A stretch of 64,000 bases of DNA from Treponema sp. (GCA_017525605.1 JAFXSM010000018.1:1-64000); one strand, 5' to 3'. Shown: positions 26,689 to 35,160, counted from the stretch's first letter. Notes: generated from the letters alone by a model not told the origin. A program made the numbers and translations.

Positions 26689-28245
26689 TTACGCAAGAAC
26701 CGTGACCGCCGCGACCGAGTGTGACGGAAGATTGATGCAGAGAGTGTTTTCTCCTGTGATTTTTACAGGAAGCGTTTTTTCGGTGACGGAATCAGGATTT
26801 TCGAACGTGTTTGTCGTGTCATATTTTTCGCCGGTGACGACAGTTGCCGAAGCCGATTTTGTTGCTCCGTCGAGATGTGCGAGCGTGATTTCGACTTCCT
26901 TTGACAAGCCTGCGTCAGTGTTCGCGATTGTGACAAGATACCGCTTTTTCGCGCCAGATTTTTCGTCCGCGTCTTTTTCGGAAGCAGAAACGCTGAGCCC
27001 CGGAACGATTACGTCCTCGTTTTTTTGGATTCCGCGAAGTCCCGCATTGTAATCAGGAACATCGTTCACGCCGCAGTATGAATATGCCGCGCTTGTTCCG
27101 AGCAGCGTCGCGCCCTGGTGTCCCTTGTACTGGTGGAGGACGTGCCATGTCGGAGTCAGGACGATTTTGTCTCCTTGTGTGAGAACAGGCGACTGCAGAA
27201 CGTTCACAGCCTGAGCAAGGTTCGCCACGCGCACCCTGTCCGAATGGTTGTTGAAAATGTTCAGTGTGATTCCCGCGACAACGGCGTCGCACACCGAGTT
27301 TTCCTGCTCCAAGAAGCCCGGGTTCGTTCCTTCTTTCGGCGCGAACCAGTTTCCCCATTCGTCAACGACCATCGCGATTCTCTTTTCCGGGTCGTATTTG
27401 TCCATAATCTCGCCGTGCCTACGGATCAGCTCGTCCATCCTGAACGCATTGCGCATGATTCTGTACCAGCCCTCGTCGCTGAATCCCGTGGCGTTCTTCT
27501 TGTCTTCCCAGCGGTATTCGTAGGTGTAGTAATGAAGAGAAAGCCCGTCCATGAGCCAGTGCGCGTTTCGCATGAGGACTTCCGTCCAGTTGTAGTCGTC
27601 AACGTTCGCCCCGCCCGCGATTTTGAAAATTTTGTTCTCGCCGTACTGACGAACGAAAGTCTGGTATCTTCTGTACATGTCGGCGTAGAATTCCGGCCTC
27701 ATGTTTCCGCCGCCGCCCCAGTTCTCGTTTCCGACCCCGAAATAGTCGAGCTTCCACGGCTCTTTTCTTCCGTTCTCCGCGCGAAGTTTTGACATCGGGC
27801 TTTCGCCTGAGAACGTCATGTATTCAATCCATTCGTCCATTTCCTGCACGGTGCCGCTTCCGACGTTTCCGCAGATGTAAGGTTTGCAGCCAAGCTCGTC
27901 GCACAGACCGAAAAACTCGTGCGTGCCGAAAGAGTTGTCTTCCGTGACTCCGCCCCAGTTCGTGTTGACCATGCGCTTCCTGTTTTCCTTCGGCCCGATT
28001 CCGTCTTTCCAGTGGTATTCGTCAGCGAAAAGTCCGCCCGGCCATCTCAAGTTCGGAATGTCGAGCTCTTTGAACGCCTCGACGACTGCCTTGTTGTAGC
28101 CGTGAATGTTCGGGATGTCCGAATCCTTTCCGACCCAGAATCCGCCGTAGATGCAGCGTCCGAGATGCTCCGAGAAATGCCCGTAGATGTCGCGGCTGAT
28201 AACTGATTTTTTGTTTTTTGTGTCAACTATTATTGATTCTTTCAC
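26689..28245 (-). CDS. GH51 alpha-L-arabinofuranosidase, second cytoplasmic paralogue
   Basis: This first gene of the ara operon encodes 518 residues without a signal peptide. GH51 blocks: IYGHFSEHLGRCIYGGFWVG, LDIPNLRWPGGLFADEYHWK, acid/base Glu in YFGVGNENWGGGG, nucleophile Glu in AMVVDEWGNWFAP. It differs clearly from the neighbouring GH51 (for example GGFWVGKDSDIPN versus TGIYEPGHETADE), so the pair may split linkage preferences such as alpha-1,5 backbone ends against alpha-1,2/1,3 branches; that is inference. A divergent operator region separates it from the GH27 gene. Confidence 0.95.
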   Translation of the reverse strand: MKESIIVDTKNKKSVISRDIYGHFSEHLGRCIYGGFWVGKDSDIPNIHGYNKAVVEAFKELDIPNLRWPGGLFADEYHWKDGIGPKENRKRMVNTNWGGVTEDNSFGTHEFFGLCDELGCKPYICGNVGSGTVQEMDEWIEYMTFSGESPMSKLRAENGRKEPWKLDYFGVGNENWGGGGNMRPEFYADMYRRYQTFVRQYGENKIFKIAGGANVDDYNWTEVLMRNAHWLMDGLSLHYYTYEYRWEDKKNATGFSDEGWYRIMRNAFRMDELIRRHGEIMDKYDPEKRIAMVVDEWGNWFAPKEGTNPGFLEQENSVCDAVVAGITLNIFNNHSDRVRVANLAQAVNVLQSPVLTQGDKIVLTPTWHVLHQYKGHQGATLLGTSAAYSYCGVNDVPDYNAGLRGIQKNEDVIVPGLSVSASEKDADEKSGAKKRYLVTIANTDAGLSKEVEITLAHLDGATKSASATVVTGEKYDTTNTFENPDSVTEKTLPVKITGENTLCINLPSHSVAAVTVLA

Positions 28246-28305
28246 TTTTTTGCCTCCTCGAGTGCAAATTTATGATACAAGCGGAAATTTGATTTTGCAA
28301 TTACT

Positions 28306-28345
28306 ATATCAATAATTCTTGAAAAAAATCAAAAAAACTTGATAA
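28306..28345. promoter_or_regulatory. Arabinan-regulon operator between GH51 operon and GH27
   Basis: ATATCAA (28306-28312) is followed exactly 20 bases later by AAATCAA (28326-28332), then 6 bases, then TTGATAA (28339-28345). This matches the ATATCAA-N6-TTGATAT inverted repeat upstream of the regulator gene. It can control both divergent units. Confidence 0.65.
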
Positions 28346-28385
28346 AAAGATTTACCGCTCCGGCTTGTCGTGCTACCATTGAACC

Positions 28386-29732
28386 ATGTTCGATAAAAAT
28401 GAAGTTGCGCTCACTCCTCCGATGGGGTGGAACAGTTACGATTATTACAATGTTGGTGTAAAGGAAGCGGAGGTTCGCGCCAATGCCCTTTACATGGCCG
28501 AGAATCTCAAGCCGTTCGGCTGGGAATACGTCGTCATCGATGCCCAGTGGTCTGACCCGAACGCGCTCGCGCATATCCCCGAGTCGCAGTACGTGCATTT
28601 CAGCCAGTTCTGCCTTGACGAATACGCGCGCCAAATCCCCGCCCCTGTGCGCTTCCCTTCAAGTGCGGGCGGAAAAGGTTTCAGGCCGCTTTCCGATTAC
28701 GTTCATTCGCTGGGGCTGAAATTCGGAATCCACATAATGAGGGGAATCCCGCGTTTTGCCGCTCACAATCATCTTCCGATTCTTGGCGAAAAGAAAATCA
28801 CAGCAGACCAGATTGCGAATCCGTTCAGCGTGAGCAAATGGAACGGCGATATGTACGGAATCGACATGACGAAGGAGGGTGCGCAGGATTATTACGACAG
28901 CATTTTCGCGCTTTATGCAGAATGGGGAGTCGATTTCGTGAAAGTCGATGACATCTGCAACACGAATATGTATCCGCACAATCCCTATTCCGCCGAGAAA
29001 GAAATCGAGGCGATTTACAAGGCGATTCAGAAATGCGGAAGAAAAATGGTCTTGAGCCTGAGCCCGGGGCCTGCCGTAATCGAAAAGGCCTGGCATTTAC
29101 GAAAATATGCGAATATGTGGCGAATCACGGATGACTTTTGGGACGAGTGGCGGCTTCTGAAAGCGATGTTCGAGCGGTGCGAGGTCTGGCAGAGAGAAGT
29201 GGGCGAGGGCTGCTGGCCTGACTGCGACATGCTTCCTCTCGGAATGATTGGAAAATGCTTTGCAGACGAAAGGAAAACGCGTTTCACTTTTGACGAGCAG
29301 AGGACGATGATGACTCTCTGGTGCATTTTCAAAAGTCCGCTGATGATTGGCGCGGAACTCACAAAGCTCGATGAGGAGACGAAAAGACTTCTTACGAACG
29401 AGGAAGTGCTTGAGCTTTTGAAAAACGGAGCACGCGCAGAGCAAGTCCGCCGGAACGACAACGAATGCGTCTGGAAAAGCTGTGCGGTAGAATCTGGGAT
29501 TCTGAGACAATCTCAGAATGACACTTCTGAATCCATGACAATCGCATTGTTTAACCTTTCCGACGAAGCGCGTGAAATTTCCGTGACGACAGAAGAACTG
29601 AATCTTCCTTTAAAAGAATACAAAATCCGCGACTTGTGGGAAAAACGCGACTTTGACGGAAAAGAAAAAGTCGCGTTTTCATGCTCCGTTCCAGCACACG
29701 GAAGCGTTCTCTGGCGGATTTCCGGAAGCTGA
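28386..29732 (+). CDS. GH27 family glycosidase (alpha-galactosidase or beta-L-arabinopyranosidase), cytoplasmic
   Basis: GH27 enzymes cleave alpha-D-galactosides; some prefer the stereochemically similar beta-L-arabinopyranosides, which would fit this locus. Blocks: ALTPPMGWNSYDYYNVGVKE, WEYVVIDAQWSDP, LGLKFGIHIMRGIPR, the nucleophile Asp in DFVKVDDICN and acid/base Asp in WRITDDFWDEW. The 448 residues carry no signal peptide. A short linker near residue 375 (ESGILRQSQNDTSES) is encoded by a perfect hairpin and interrupts the C-terminal beta-domain region. Divergent from the GH51 operon and sharing its operator. Confidence 0.9.
   Translation: MFDKNEVALTPPMGWNSYDYYNVGVKEAEVRANALYMAENLKPFGWEYVVIDAQWSDPNALAHIPESQYVHFSQFCLDEYARQIPAPVRFPSSAGGKGFRPLSDYVHSLGLKFGIHIMRGIPRFAAHNHLPILGEKKITADQIANPFSVSKWNGDMYGIDMTKEGAQDYYDSIFALYAEWGVDFVKVDDICNTNMYPHNPYSAEKEIEAIYKAIQKCGRKMVLSLSPGPAVIEKAWHLRKYANMWRITDDFWDEWRLLKAMFERCEVWQREVGEGCWPDCDMLPLGMIGKCFADERKTRFTFDEQRTMMTLWCIFKSPLMIGAELTKLDEETKRLLTNEEVLELLKNGARAEQVRRNDNECVWKSCAVESGILRQSQNDTSESMTIALFNLSDEAREISVTTEELNLPLKEYKIRDLWEKRDFDGKEKVAFSCSVPAHGSVLWRISGS
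29499..29519. repeat. Perfect 9-bp palindromic insert within the GH27 gene
   Basis: ATTCTGAGA, loop CAA, TCTCAGAAT. It sits in frame between the barrel and C-terminal domain of the GH27 enzyme and looks like a small palindromic element that became coding. Confidence 0.55.
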
Positions 29733-29746
29733 TTTTGCGAACAGGT

Positions 29747-29824
29747 TTAATCAATTTTACTTTCGCTGCAAATCTCCATCAAATCTTCAGGTTTGCAGGA
29801 AAGTGGGTTGCGTTTTTCGTTCAT
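29747..29824 (-). CDS. Possible 25-residue microprotein or gene remnant
   Basis: ATG at 29824 opens a frame for MNEKRNPLSCKPEDLMEICS followed by ESKID and a stop. TATACT lies just upstream on the minus strand and CCTGTTCGC follows the stop. It has no recognisable family. It could equally be the leftover 5' end of a gene cut short when the accessory island entered. Confidence 0.25.
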   Translation of the reverse strand: MNEKRNPLSCKPEDLMEICSESKID

Positions 29825-29878
29825 GAGGAAAGTATAGCACGAAAAAGACTGGGGTGTGGAAAGTGCGCGGAGGGGGGG

Positions 29879-29894
29879 TGCCTTATTGCAGGTT
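29879..29894 (+). repeat. Direct repeat bracketing the ATPase module, left copy
   Basis: TGCCTTATTGCAGGTT; the right copy at 31376-31391 differs at one position. The pair flanks the AAA-ATPase gene and its upstream palindromes. Confidence 0.6.
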
Positions 29895-29933
29895 TCAGAA
29901 ACTCGTAAAGGCAAAATGTATGAAAATTAATGG

Positions 29934-31181
29934 TTATAAAATATCTTCGTTCAGAAGAAAATTCATAATGCCGATTGTTTCTATTCCGATTTCGTTCCGC
30001 CGAAGCTTTATATTGTCGCGAACGACAATGATTTTTCTGAAATTGTCGCTTACATTTTTGAATGAACGCATTTCTTGATTCATTTTGTCTTCTGTGGAGA
30101 GATTCAACGCTGATTGAACATAAAGTTTTTTGCTTCCCTTTGTTGCTATGAAATCTATTTCAAGTTGGCTTTTTGTGGTTTTTCCTTCCGTACTTTTTCC
30201 GAATACTTCCACAACACCGACATCAACGGAATATCCTCTGATAAGCAATTCGTTATAAATGATATTTTCCATCAGATGACTTTCTTCTGTCTGCCTAAAA
30301 TTGAGTCTTGCATTTCTCAGTCCAATATCTGAAAAATAATACTTTGCAGATGAATTGATATATTTCTTTCCTTTTATATCATAGCGTTTTGCTTTGTTGA
30401 TTATAAAAGCATCTTCAAAATAGTTTATGTAGTTTTTTATTGTGTGGTCGCTGATTACCTTGTGTTTTACGCTTTTGAATGTGTTGGACAATTTGAGCGG
30501 ATTTGTAAGAGATCCTACAGAAGATGAAAGAAAATCTAATATTTCTTCCAGCTCTGTTTCGTTTTTTACACGATGGCGTTCAATGATATCCGACATATAA
30601 ACCTGAGAAAATAGATTTTTCAAGTACGCTTCTTTTTCCTCAGCTTCCTGCAAATATAAAGTATACGGCAAGCCGCCGTAGTTCATAAAATCGTCCCAGG
30701 CTTCATCTTTTGTGCCTGAATGCGCAGATGTATATTCTGAGAAAGACAAAGTGTGCATTCGGATTTCATCACCTCTGCCGCGGAATTCCGTGATTATGTC
30801 AGAAGAAAGGAACTTTGAGTTGCTGCCTGTCACATAAACATCGATATTCTGAATATGCAGAAAGCCGTTAAGAGCATCTTCAAATTCTTTCACAAATTGA
30901 ATTTCGTCAAGCAGCAAAATGTATTCTTTTTCATCAGAAATAAGCTGTTTTATGTGCGAATACAAAGCTTCCGCTGTCCTTAACGGTTTGTTTTGAATAT
31001 CGTCAAACGCTATTTGGACAATATGGTCTTTTGGAATTCCGTTTTGCAATAAATAGTTATAGAAGATTGTATTCAGAAGGTATGATTTTCCAGAACGTCG
31101 CATCCCAGTTACTATTTTTATAAGTCCATTTTTCCTACGGTTTATAAGTTTTTCAAGATACAAGTTACGAGTGATTTGCAT
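29934..31181 (-). CDS. AAA family ATPase with DUF4143-type C-terminal domain
   Basis: The protein starts with a Walker A motif, IKIVTGMRRSGKSYLLNTIF, and has Walker B in EYILLLDEIQFVKEF, then the sensor-like VYVTGSNSKFLS and RGRGDEIRMHTLSFSEY. The second half (NYGGLPYTLYLQE, KSVKHKVISDHTIKNYINYF, KYYFSDIGLRNARLN, LEIDFIATKGSKKLYVQSAL) matches DUF4143, which carries a restriction-endonuclease-like fold with the E-x-D...Q pattern. These single-gene modules are abundant and variable between strains; their function is unknown. AAGGAC precedes the start. The module is bracketed by a 16-bp direct repeat. Confidence 0.88.
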   Translation of the reverse strand: MQITRNLYLEKLINRRKNGLIKIVTGMRRSGKSYLLNTIFYNYLLQNGIPKDHIVQIAFDDIQNKPLRTAEALYSHIKQLISDEKEYILLLDEIQFVKEFEDALNGFLHIQNIDVYVTGSNSKFLSSDIITEFRGRGDEIRMHTLSFSEYTSAHSGTKDEAWDDFMNYGGLPYTLYLQEAEEKEAYLKNLFSQVYMSDIIERHRVKNETELEEILDFLSSSVGSLTNPLKLSNTFKSVKHKVISDHTIKNYINYFEDAFIINKAKRYDIKGKKYINSSAKYYFSDIGLRNARLNFRQTEESHLMENIIYNELLIRGYSVDVGVVEVFGKSTEGKTTKSQLEIDFIATKGSKKLYVQSALNLSTEDKMNQEMRSFKNVSDNFRKIIVVRDNIKLRRNEIGIETIGIMNFLLNEDIL

Positions 31182-31196
31182 AATAATGTCCTTATT

Positions 31197-31306
31197 GCGA
31201 AATTTGGTGGTTTTCCACCTTTTTTCGCAGTAACGATAGCCCTAAAAGAATACATCGTCAACAAATCCACTGCGAAATTTGGTGTATTTCCACCTTTTTT
31301 CGTAGT
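31197..31306. repeat. Two tandem 35-bp palindromic repeats upstream of the ATPase gene
   Basis: Copies at 31197-31231 and 31272-31306, 75 bases apart. Each forms an outer stem GCGAAA/TTTCGC and the first an inner stem GGTGG/CCACC around TTTT. They lie in the 5' region of the ATPase gene and may be its leader or the end of a mobile unit. A 70-codon frame across them is not a convincing gene. Confidence 0.65.
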
Positions 31307-31375
31307 GGATTGAAAAACTGGAAAATAAAAGTCTGGTACGAAAGAGAATTGCATATTGGAAGGTTGGCGTAGGAT

Positions 31376-31391
31376 TGCCTTATTGTAGGTT
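31376..31391 (+). repeat. Direct repeat bracketing the ATPase module, right copy
   Basis: TGCCTTATTGTAGGTT, 15 of 16 positions identical to 29879-29894. Confidence 0.6.
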
Positions 31392-31419
31392 CATGATTGC
31401 CTGCTGCGTTCAGTTGTAG

Positions 31420-31743
31420 TTAAAAATCTTTTCTCTCGGAGAACGCCTGCTCGATGCATCTTATTACGTCAGCCTCTAGTTTTGCCTTGATTGCATTCGT
31501 ATCCGCTTTGTGCGCCTGCGGGGGCTTCGGAGCGTTTTTGTCGAAAAGCTGCATTGCTTCGATTCCCAAAATCTGCGCTATCTGCTCAATCGTCTCCGGC
31601 GATGGAAAATACTTGCTGTTTTCGATGCTGTTGATGTAGTTTGTGTTCTTGTTGATTTCGAGTGCCAAATCAATTTGCCTCAAACCTTTTAACTTCCTGT
31701 AGTATTTCAAATTTTGAATAAAAACCTCTCGCAAACTCATCAT
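31420..31743 (-). CDS. XRE-family helix-turn-helix regulator
   Basis: This 107-residue protein begins with an HTH_3 domain: FIQNLKYYRKLKGLRQIDLA, LEINKNTNYINSIENSKYFP, SPETIEQIAQILGIEAMQLF. The C-terminal 40 residues are charged and helical (ADTNAIKAKLEADVIRCIEQ). Start is placed at the tandem ATGATG at 31743/31740, because the longer frame back to 31839 has no family similarity. The perfect palindrome GATGTACATC lies 14 bases upstream and is a possible autoregulatory site. It is divergent from a lipoprotein gene. Confidence 0.82.
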   Translation of the reverse strand: MMSLREVFIQNLKYYRKLKGLRQIDLALEINKNTNYINSIENSKYFPSPETIEQIAQILGIEAMQLFDKNAPKPPQAHKADTNAIKAKLEADVIRCIEQAFSERKDF

Positions 31744-31757
31744 ATTGACAGTATGGC

Positions 31758-31767
31758 GATGTACATC
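31758..31767. promoter_or_regulatory. Palindrome GATGTACATC upstream of the XRE gene
   Basis: A perfect 10-bp palindrome between the divergent XRE and lipoprotein genes; a likely XRE binding site by position only. Confidence 0.35.
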
Positions 31768-31873
31768 ACTTTTAATACAATGAAAATAGTTGTGTGAGAA
31801 TTGAAAAAAGTTGAAAATCAATCTTTTTGGCTGTATCATTTACAGCTAGAATGAATGTATTGGAGGTGAAAAA

Positions 31874-33193
31874 ATGAGCGGTAAAAAGATTGCACTATTT
31901 TTTATATTTGCTGTGCCGTTTGTTTTTGCGGGCTGCGGAAATGCTGCAATTGAAAGCGAAAAAGAACAGGTACAAGCAAGCAACGATAATTCATCTTCTA
32001 CGGAAAATGAATCCGAAACTTCAAAAACGAAAAATGATGAAGGCTCAACCGAGATTAAAAGTGAGGCAGAAACCGATACTGAGCAAGAACAAACAAATGA
32101 CGATGAGCATTCAGGGAAAACAGAAATCGCTGTCGATTATTCGGTCGGAAACAAAATCACATTCGGCGGTATGGAATATTATGTGGTGAGCAACACTGTC
32201 GATTCCGTCGAGAACTCTGGCGCACAGGAAATTAGCGGGGAAATTGCCGAAATCATAGAAACTGTTTCCGTGAGCGAGGCGAAAAAGTGGGCGGTAAAAT
32301 ATTTCGGAGAGATGACCATTCTGCTTTTGAGAACGAAAGGTATGGTCTATGTTCCGTACGGTCAAAAATCGGAGTATGAAAAAGCGTACAACGCGCTCAC
32401 ATCGGATTTGACCGATAGTCAAAACGAAAGCTATTACTTTTACGAAAAAAGCGATCCATCTAAGAATGTTGTTTGCTACAAAGATGTTTTTCTCGTTCTT
32501 GGCGAAAGCAAAGAGCGATTAGGCGAATGCAAAATCTGCTGGAAAAGCAATCAAAACGGAACATTCGACGATGGGAAAACGTTGTTCGATCTATTGAAAG
32601 ATTTCTCCGCAGAGACACTAAAAACAATTAGAAATACAAGGATTGGAGAGTATCAAATATCAAAATACGACAACAGTAAGAATCTCAAATATGACTTTGA
32701 ACTTTGTAAATTTGATGAAAACGGAAGGTATCGTTTTTTTACGACTGTCCTTGATGCCATGTACATTACGAGCGGAAAAATATATCCAGCTTCAAGAATC
32801 ATAAACATCTATGATGCCAATGGAAATTGGACAAAGTCTCAGATATATCTTTGTGCAGTTTACAAAAGCGATACATCAAAAGGTAGTTTCGATTTTTCAA
32901 TCGATAACAATTGCTATCGAATAAGAGGTGCGTCAGGAAGTATATCTGGAGCAAACATACAGTTCGACGAGAACAACATTTACACTTCGGAGAACGTAGT
33001 CATACCTGAAGACGCGGACATCTATTCCGACATCGCAGATATGCGTTATGACGAAAACGCGCTTTCAGTTCCGATTGAACTGATAAAGAACGAAGATGGA
33101 AGTATTTCTTTCGGTCCAAGGATGCTCGAATGGGCGAAGAAGTGGCGTGATTACATTGTGGAGACGCACGAGGACGCGGTGAAGTACGAATAA
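31874..33193 (+). CDS. Lipoprotein of unknown function
   Basis: MSGKKIALFFIFAVPFVFAG followed by C marks a lipoprotein signal; a strong GGAGG precedes the start. Residues 25-85 are a low-complexity acidic Ser/Glu/Thr/Asn linker, typical of surface tethers. The remaining 350 residues form a globular part (GNKITFGGMEYYVVSNTVDS, WAVKYFGEMTILLLRTKGMV, ASRIINIYDANGNWTKSQIY) that I cannot assign. It lies in the accessory island, divergent from the XRE regulator. The N-terminal and C-terminal parts have locus-average codon use, whereas the middle is more AT-rich. Confidence 0.8.
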   Translation: MSGKKIALFFIFAVPFVFAGCGNAAIESEKEQVQASNDNSSSTENESETSKTKNDEGSTEIKSEAETDTEQEQTNDDEHSGKTEIAVDYSVGNKITFGGMEYYVVSNTVDSVENSGAQEISGEIAEIIETVSVSEAKKWAVKYFGEMTILLLRTKGMVYVPYGQKSEYEKAYNALTSDLTDSQNESYYFYEKSDPSKNVVCYKDVFLVLGESKERLGECKICWKSNQNGTFDDGKTLFDLLKDFSAETLKTIRNTRIGEYQISKYDNSKNLKYDFELCKFDENGRYRFFTTVLDAMYITSGKIYPASRIINIYDANGNWTKSQIYLCAVYKSDTSKGSFDFSIDNNCYRIRGASGSISGANIQFDENNIYTSENVVIPEDADIYSDIADMRYDENALSVPIELIKNEDGSISFGPRMLEWAKKWRDYIVETHEDAVKYE

Positions 33194-33196
33194 TTT

Positions 33197-33326
33197 GATG
33201 AAAGCGCGTCGTGGCAGCGCAAAAAAAATTGCGACGCCCGTGGCGGTTTTCATCTTAAGATGAAAATAGGTTTTGACAGGAACCTATTTTCGCAAAACTT
33301 TGCTGACGCTCGTTTTGCGAAAATAG
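33197..33326 (+). promoter_or_regulatory. Chain of overlapping, mutually exclusive inverted repeats (possible attenuator)
   Basis: GATGAAA (33197-33203) can pair with TTTCATC (33248-33254). TTTTCATCTT (33247-33256) also pairs with AAGATGAAAA (33257-33266). GAAAATAGGTT (33262-33272) pairs with AACCTATTTTC (33281-33291). CTATTTTCGCAAAAC (33284-33298) pairs over 15 bp with GTTTTGCGAAAATAG (33312-33326). Each arm competes with the next, just before the start of the membrane-protein operon. Confidence 0.6.
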
Positions 33327-33343
33327 AAGAGGGGAGATTTATA

Positions 33344-34096
33344 TTGGAAATTAAGGAAGATAATTTTAGGATAGAGCCTAAAGATGCATATGAACGAGCT
33401 TGGGCTTGTAGAGATTTTGAGTTTTCTCATTTGTGGCAGAGGTCTGTATTTCTTGCAGTGTTTTTACTTGCTATTGCTGGGGCTTATGGATCATTGCTAC
33501 TAAATATGTATTTTCCGAGTGAACAGAATCAAATTTTTATTTGGAATGATGGAAATGCTGATTGGAAGGAAAATACTGCTACTAAAAGAATTGAATACAA
33601 AGCAAACGATATAACTTGGCAGCAACATGCTATTGCCTCTGGAGTTTGTTGGTTGGGAATAACATTTTCAATTCTATGGGTAATGATGGCAAAAGGTTCT
33701 AAATATTGGTCAGAGCGGTATGAAATGACTATTTGGGACTTTGAGAATGAAAAAGAATTTGGAGAGAATTTACAAGATGTTTATCATCATGGAAAACTTG
33801 CGCCGCTGAAAAGTGAAAAATGTGATGAAAACATTTTTTCTACAAAAGCAGGTCATTATTCGGTGTCAAAAATCAATGCTACGATAGGAATTATTGGATT
33901 AGTTGCATTTAGTTTTCTTGCGATATTTCATTTTGGAAAAATTTTGCATATTCGAATAAACAGTTTGACTAATTTGCAATATGCACTTTTTAGTATTTCT
34001 CATTGGTTATTTTTTGGAGCAATTCTTTTTGCTTTGCTTCGTTTTTTATGCAATTCTGGACATCTCAAAGAAGATGAAGAGAGTAGAAATGAGTAA
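33344..34096 (+). CDS. Four-helix membrane protein resembling the RipA octameric membrane family
   Basis: This 250-residue protein has four hydrophobic segments (FLAVFLLAIAGAYGSLLLNM, GVCWLGITFSILWVMMA, ATIGIIGLVAFSFLAIFHFG, LFSISHWLFFGAILFALLRF). The blocks AWACRDFEFSHLWQRSVFLA and KGSKYWSERYEMTIWDFE fit the R-FE..W-R and SK-W-E pattern of RipA-type octameric membrane proteins; I regard this as a resemblance. TTG 33344 is preferred because GGGGAG lies 7 bases upstream; the ATG at 33260 falls inside inverted repeats. Its stop overlaps the next start by 8 bases. Codon use is strongly AT-rich. Confidence 0.65.
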   Translation: MEIKEDNFRIEPKDAYERAWACRDFEFSHLWQRSVFLAVFLLAIAGAYGSLLLNMYFPSEQNQIFIWNDGNADWKENTATKRIEYKANDITWQQHAIASGVCWLGITFSILWVMMAKGSKYWSERYEMTIWDFENEKEFGENLQDVYHHGKLAPLKSEKCDENIFSTKAGHYSVSKINATIGIIGLVAFSFLAIFHFGKILHIRINSLTNLQYALFSISHWLFFGAILFALLRFLCNSGHLKEDEESRNE

Positions 34097-35138
34097 AGAA
34101 AATAATAGACAGTTTTTATTTTCAATGATTTTAGTATTTGCTTTACTTTTAACAGTTTTTGCATATTTTTGTGGAGGTGATATATTGAAAATGCACTGGA
34201 TAAAAGTTCTTGCTTCAGTCGGAATTGTTGCTGTAATTTTTATAGGATTGTATTTTCTTTTTGTTTTTATTCCAAATTCTGAGAAACCTTCGGATTGCAT
34301 CAAAATATGGGACAAAGAAAGTCAATTCATTGAAATTGATAGTTCGATATCTGTCATTCCTGATTGTTTTTTCAAAAATTTTTCGAATCTTGAAAAAATA
34401 GTTTTTGATGGAAAAGTAAAATGTTTAGGCAAAAATGCATTCCAAAATTGTAATAACTTATCCGAGATTATTTTTCTTGACCGTGTTGAGTTTTATGACA
34501 GAGATGTTTTTAAAAGTCTCAAAAATCTTAAAAGAATAAGCTTTTATGAATTAGATTGTGTTGCAGATGAAAGTTTTTATGGTTGTAATAATTTGGGTTT
34601 TTTTGAAATAAAGAATGGAAAAACTATTATCGGTGAGAAAGCATTTGTCAATTGCAAAAAATTGAACGATGTAATTCTTCCTTACAGCATAATAAGAATT
34701 TGCAATGCTGCTTTTGAAAACTGCGAAAATTTTCAGGCTATCCTTATATGTAAGGACGAAAACTTTGTTTGGCTTTCAAAAGATGAGCTTGGAACTGTTG
34801 GAATATGCCCTAGTATACGTTTCTCTGAATTAGGATACGATTCTTTTTTTGGAAATAGAAAAATTGAAAAGTTCAAAATTCCTCATGGCATATCTACTTT
34901 ACAACCTTGGTGTTTTGGTTTTTGCGAAAACTTGAAAAATGTTGAGATTCCCTATTCTGTTAAAAAAATTGCTTCTCATTCTTTTTCTGGCTGTAAGAAT
35001 CTGTCAAAAATTTATTTTGAAGGAACAGAACAGGAATTCAAGAAAATATATCCAACTTATCGTGATGAACTATCTTTGAATTGTATTATAAAAACTACTG
35101 ATAATCCAAACGGAAAATTAGTATGGAGCATAAAATAA
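34089..35138 (+). CDS. Membrane-anchored BspA-type leucine-rich repeat protein
   Basis: Two N-terminal membrane segments (FLFSMILVFALLLTVFAYF and VLASVGIVAVIFIGLYFLFV) are followed by about 280 residues of LRR_5/BspA repeats with the recurring ..I...AF..C.NL..I.. pattern: CLGKNAFQNCNNLSEIIF, CVADESFYGCNNLGFFEI, IIGEKAFVNCKKLNDVIL, KIASHSFSGCKNLSKIYF. Such repeats usually mediate protein binding or adhesion. The start at 34089 overlaps the upstream gene end. AT-rich like its neighbours, probably in the same operon. Confidence 0.85.
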   Translation: MSKENNRQFLFSMILVFALLLTVFAYFCGGDILKMHWIKVLASVGIVAVIFIGLYFLFVFIPNSEKPSDCIKIWDKESQFIEIDSSISVIPDCFFKNFSNLEKIVFDGKVKCLGKNAFQNCNNLSEIIFLDRVEFYDRDVFKSLKNLKRISFYELDCVADESFYGCNNLGFFEIKNGKTIIGEKAFVNCKKLNDVILPYSIIRICNAAFENCENFQAILICKDENFVWLSKDELGTVGICPSIRFSELGYDSFFGNRKIEKFKIPHGISTLQPWCFGFCENLKNVEIPYSVKKIASHSFSGCKNLSKIYFEGTEQEFKKIYPTYRDELSLNCIIKTTDNPNGKLVWSIK

Positions 35139-35160
35139 CTCACTACAAGGAGAAATAACA

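Noticed and set aside
31142-31354. 70-codon minus-strand frame with a repeated KKGGxxPNFA segment
   Set aside because: The protein repeat comes from the two palindromic DNA repeats; there is no ribosome-binding site and it overlaps the ATPase gene start.
33260-33343. ATG at 33260 as start of the RipA-like membrane protein
   Set aside because: It lies inside overlapping inverted repeats without a Shine-Dalgarno site; TTG 33344 has GGGGAG at the right distance.
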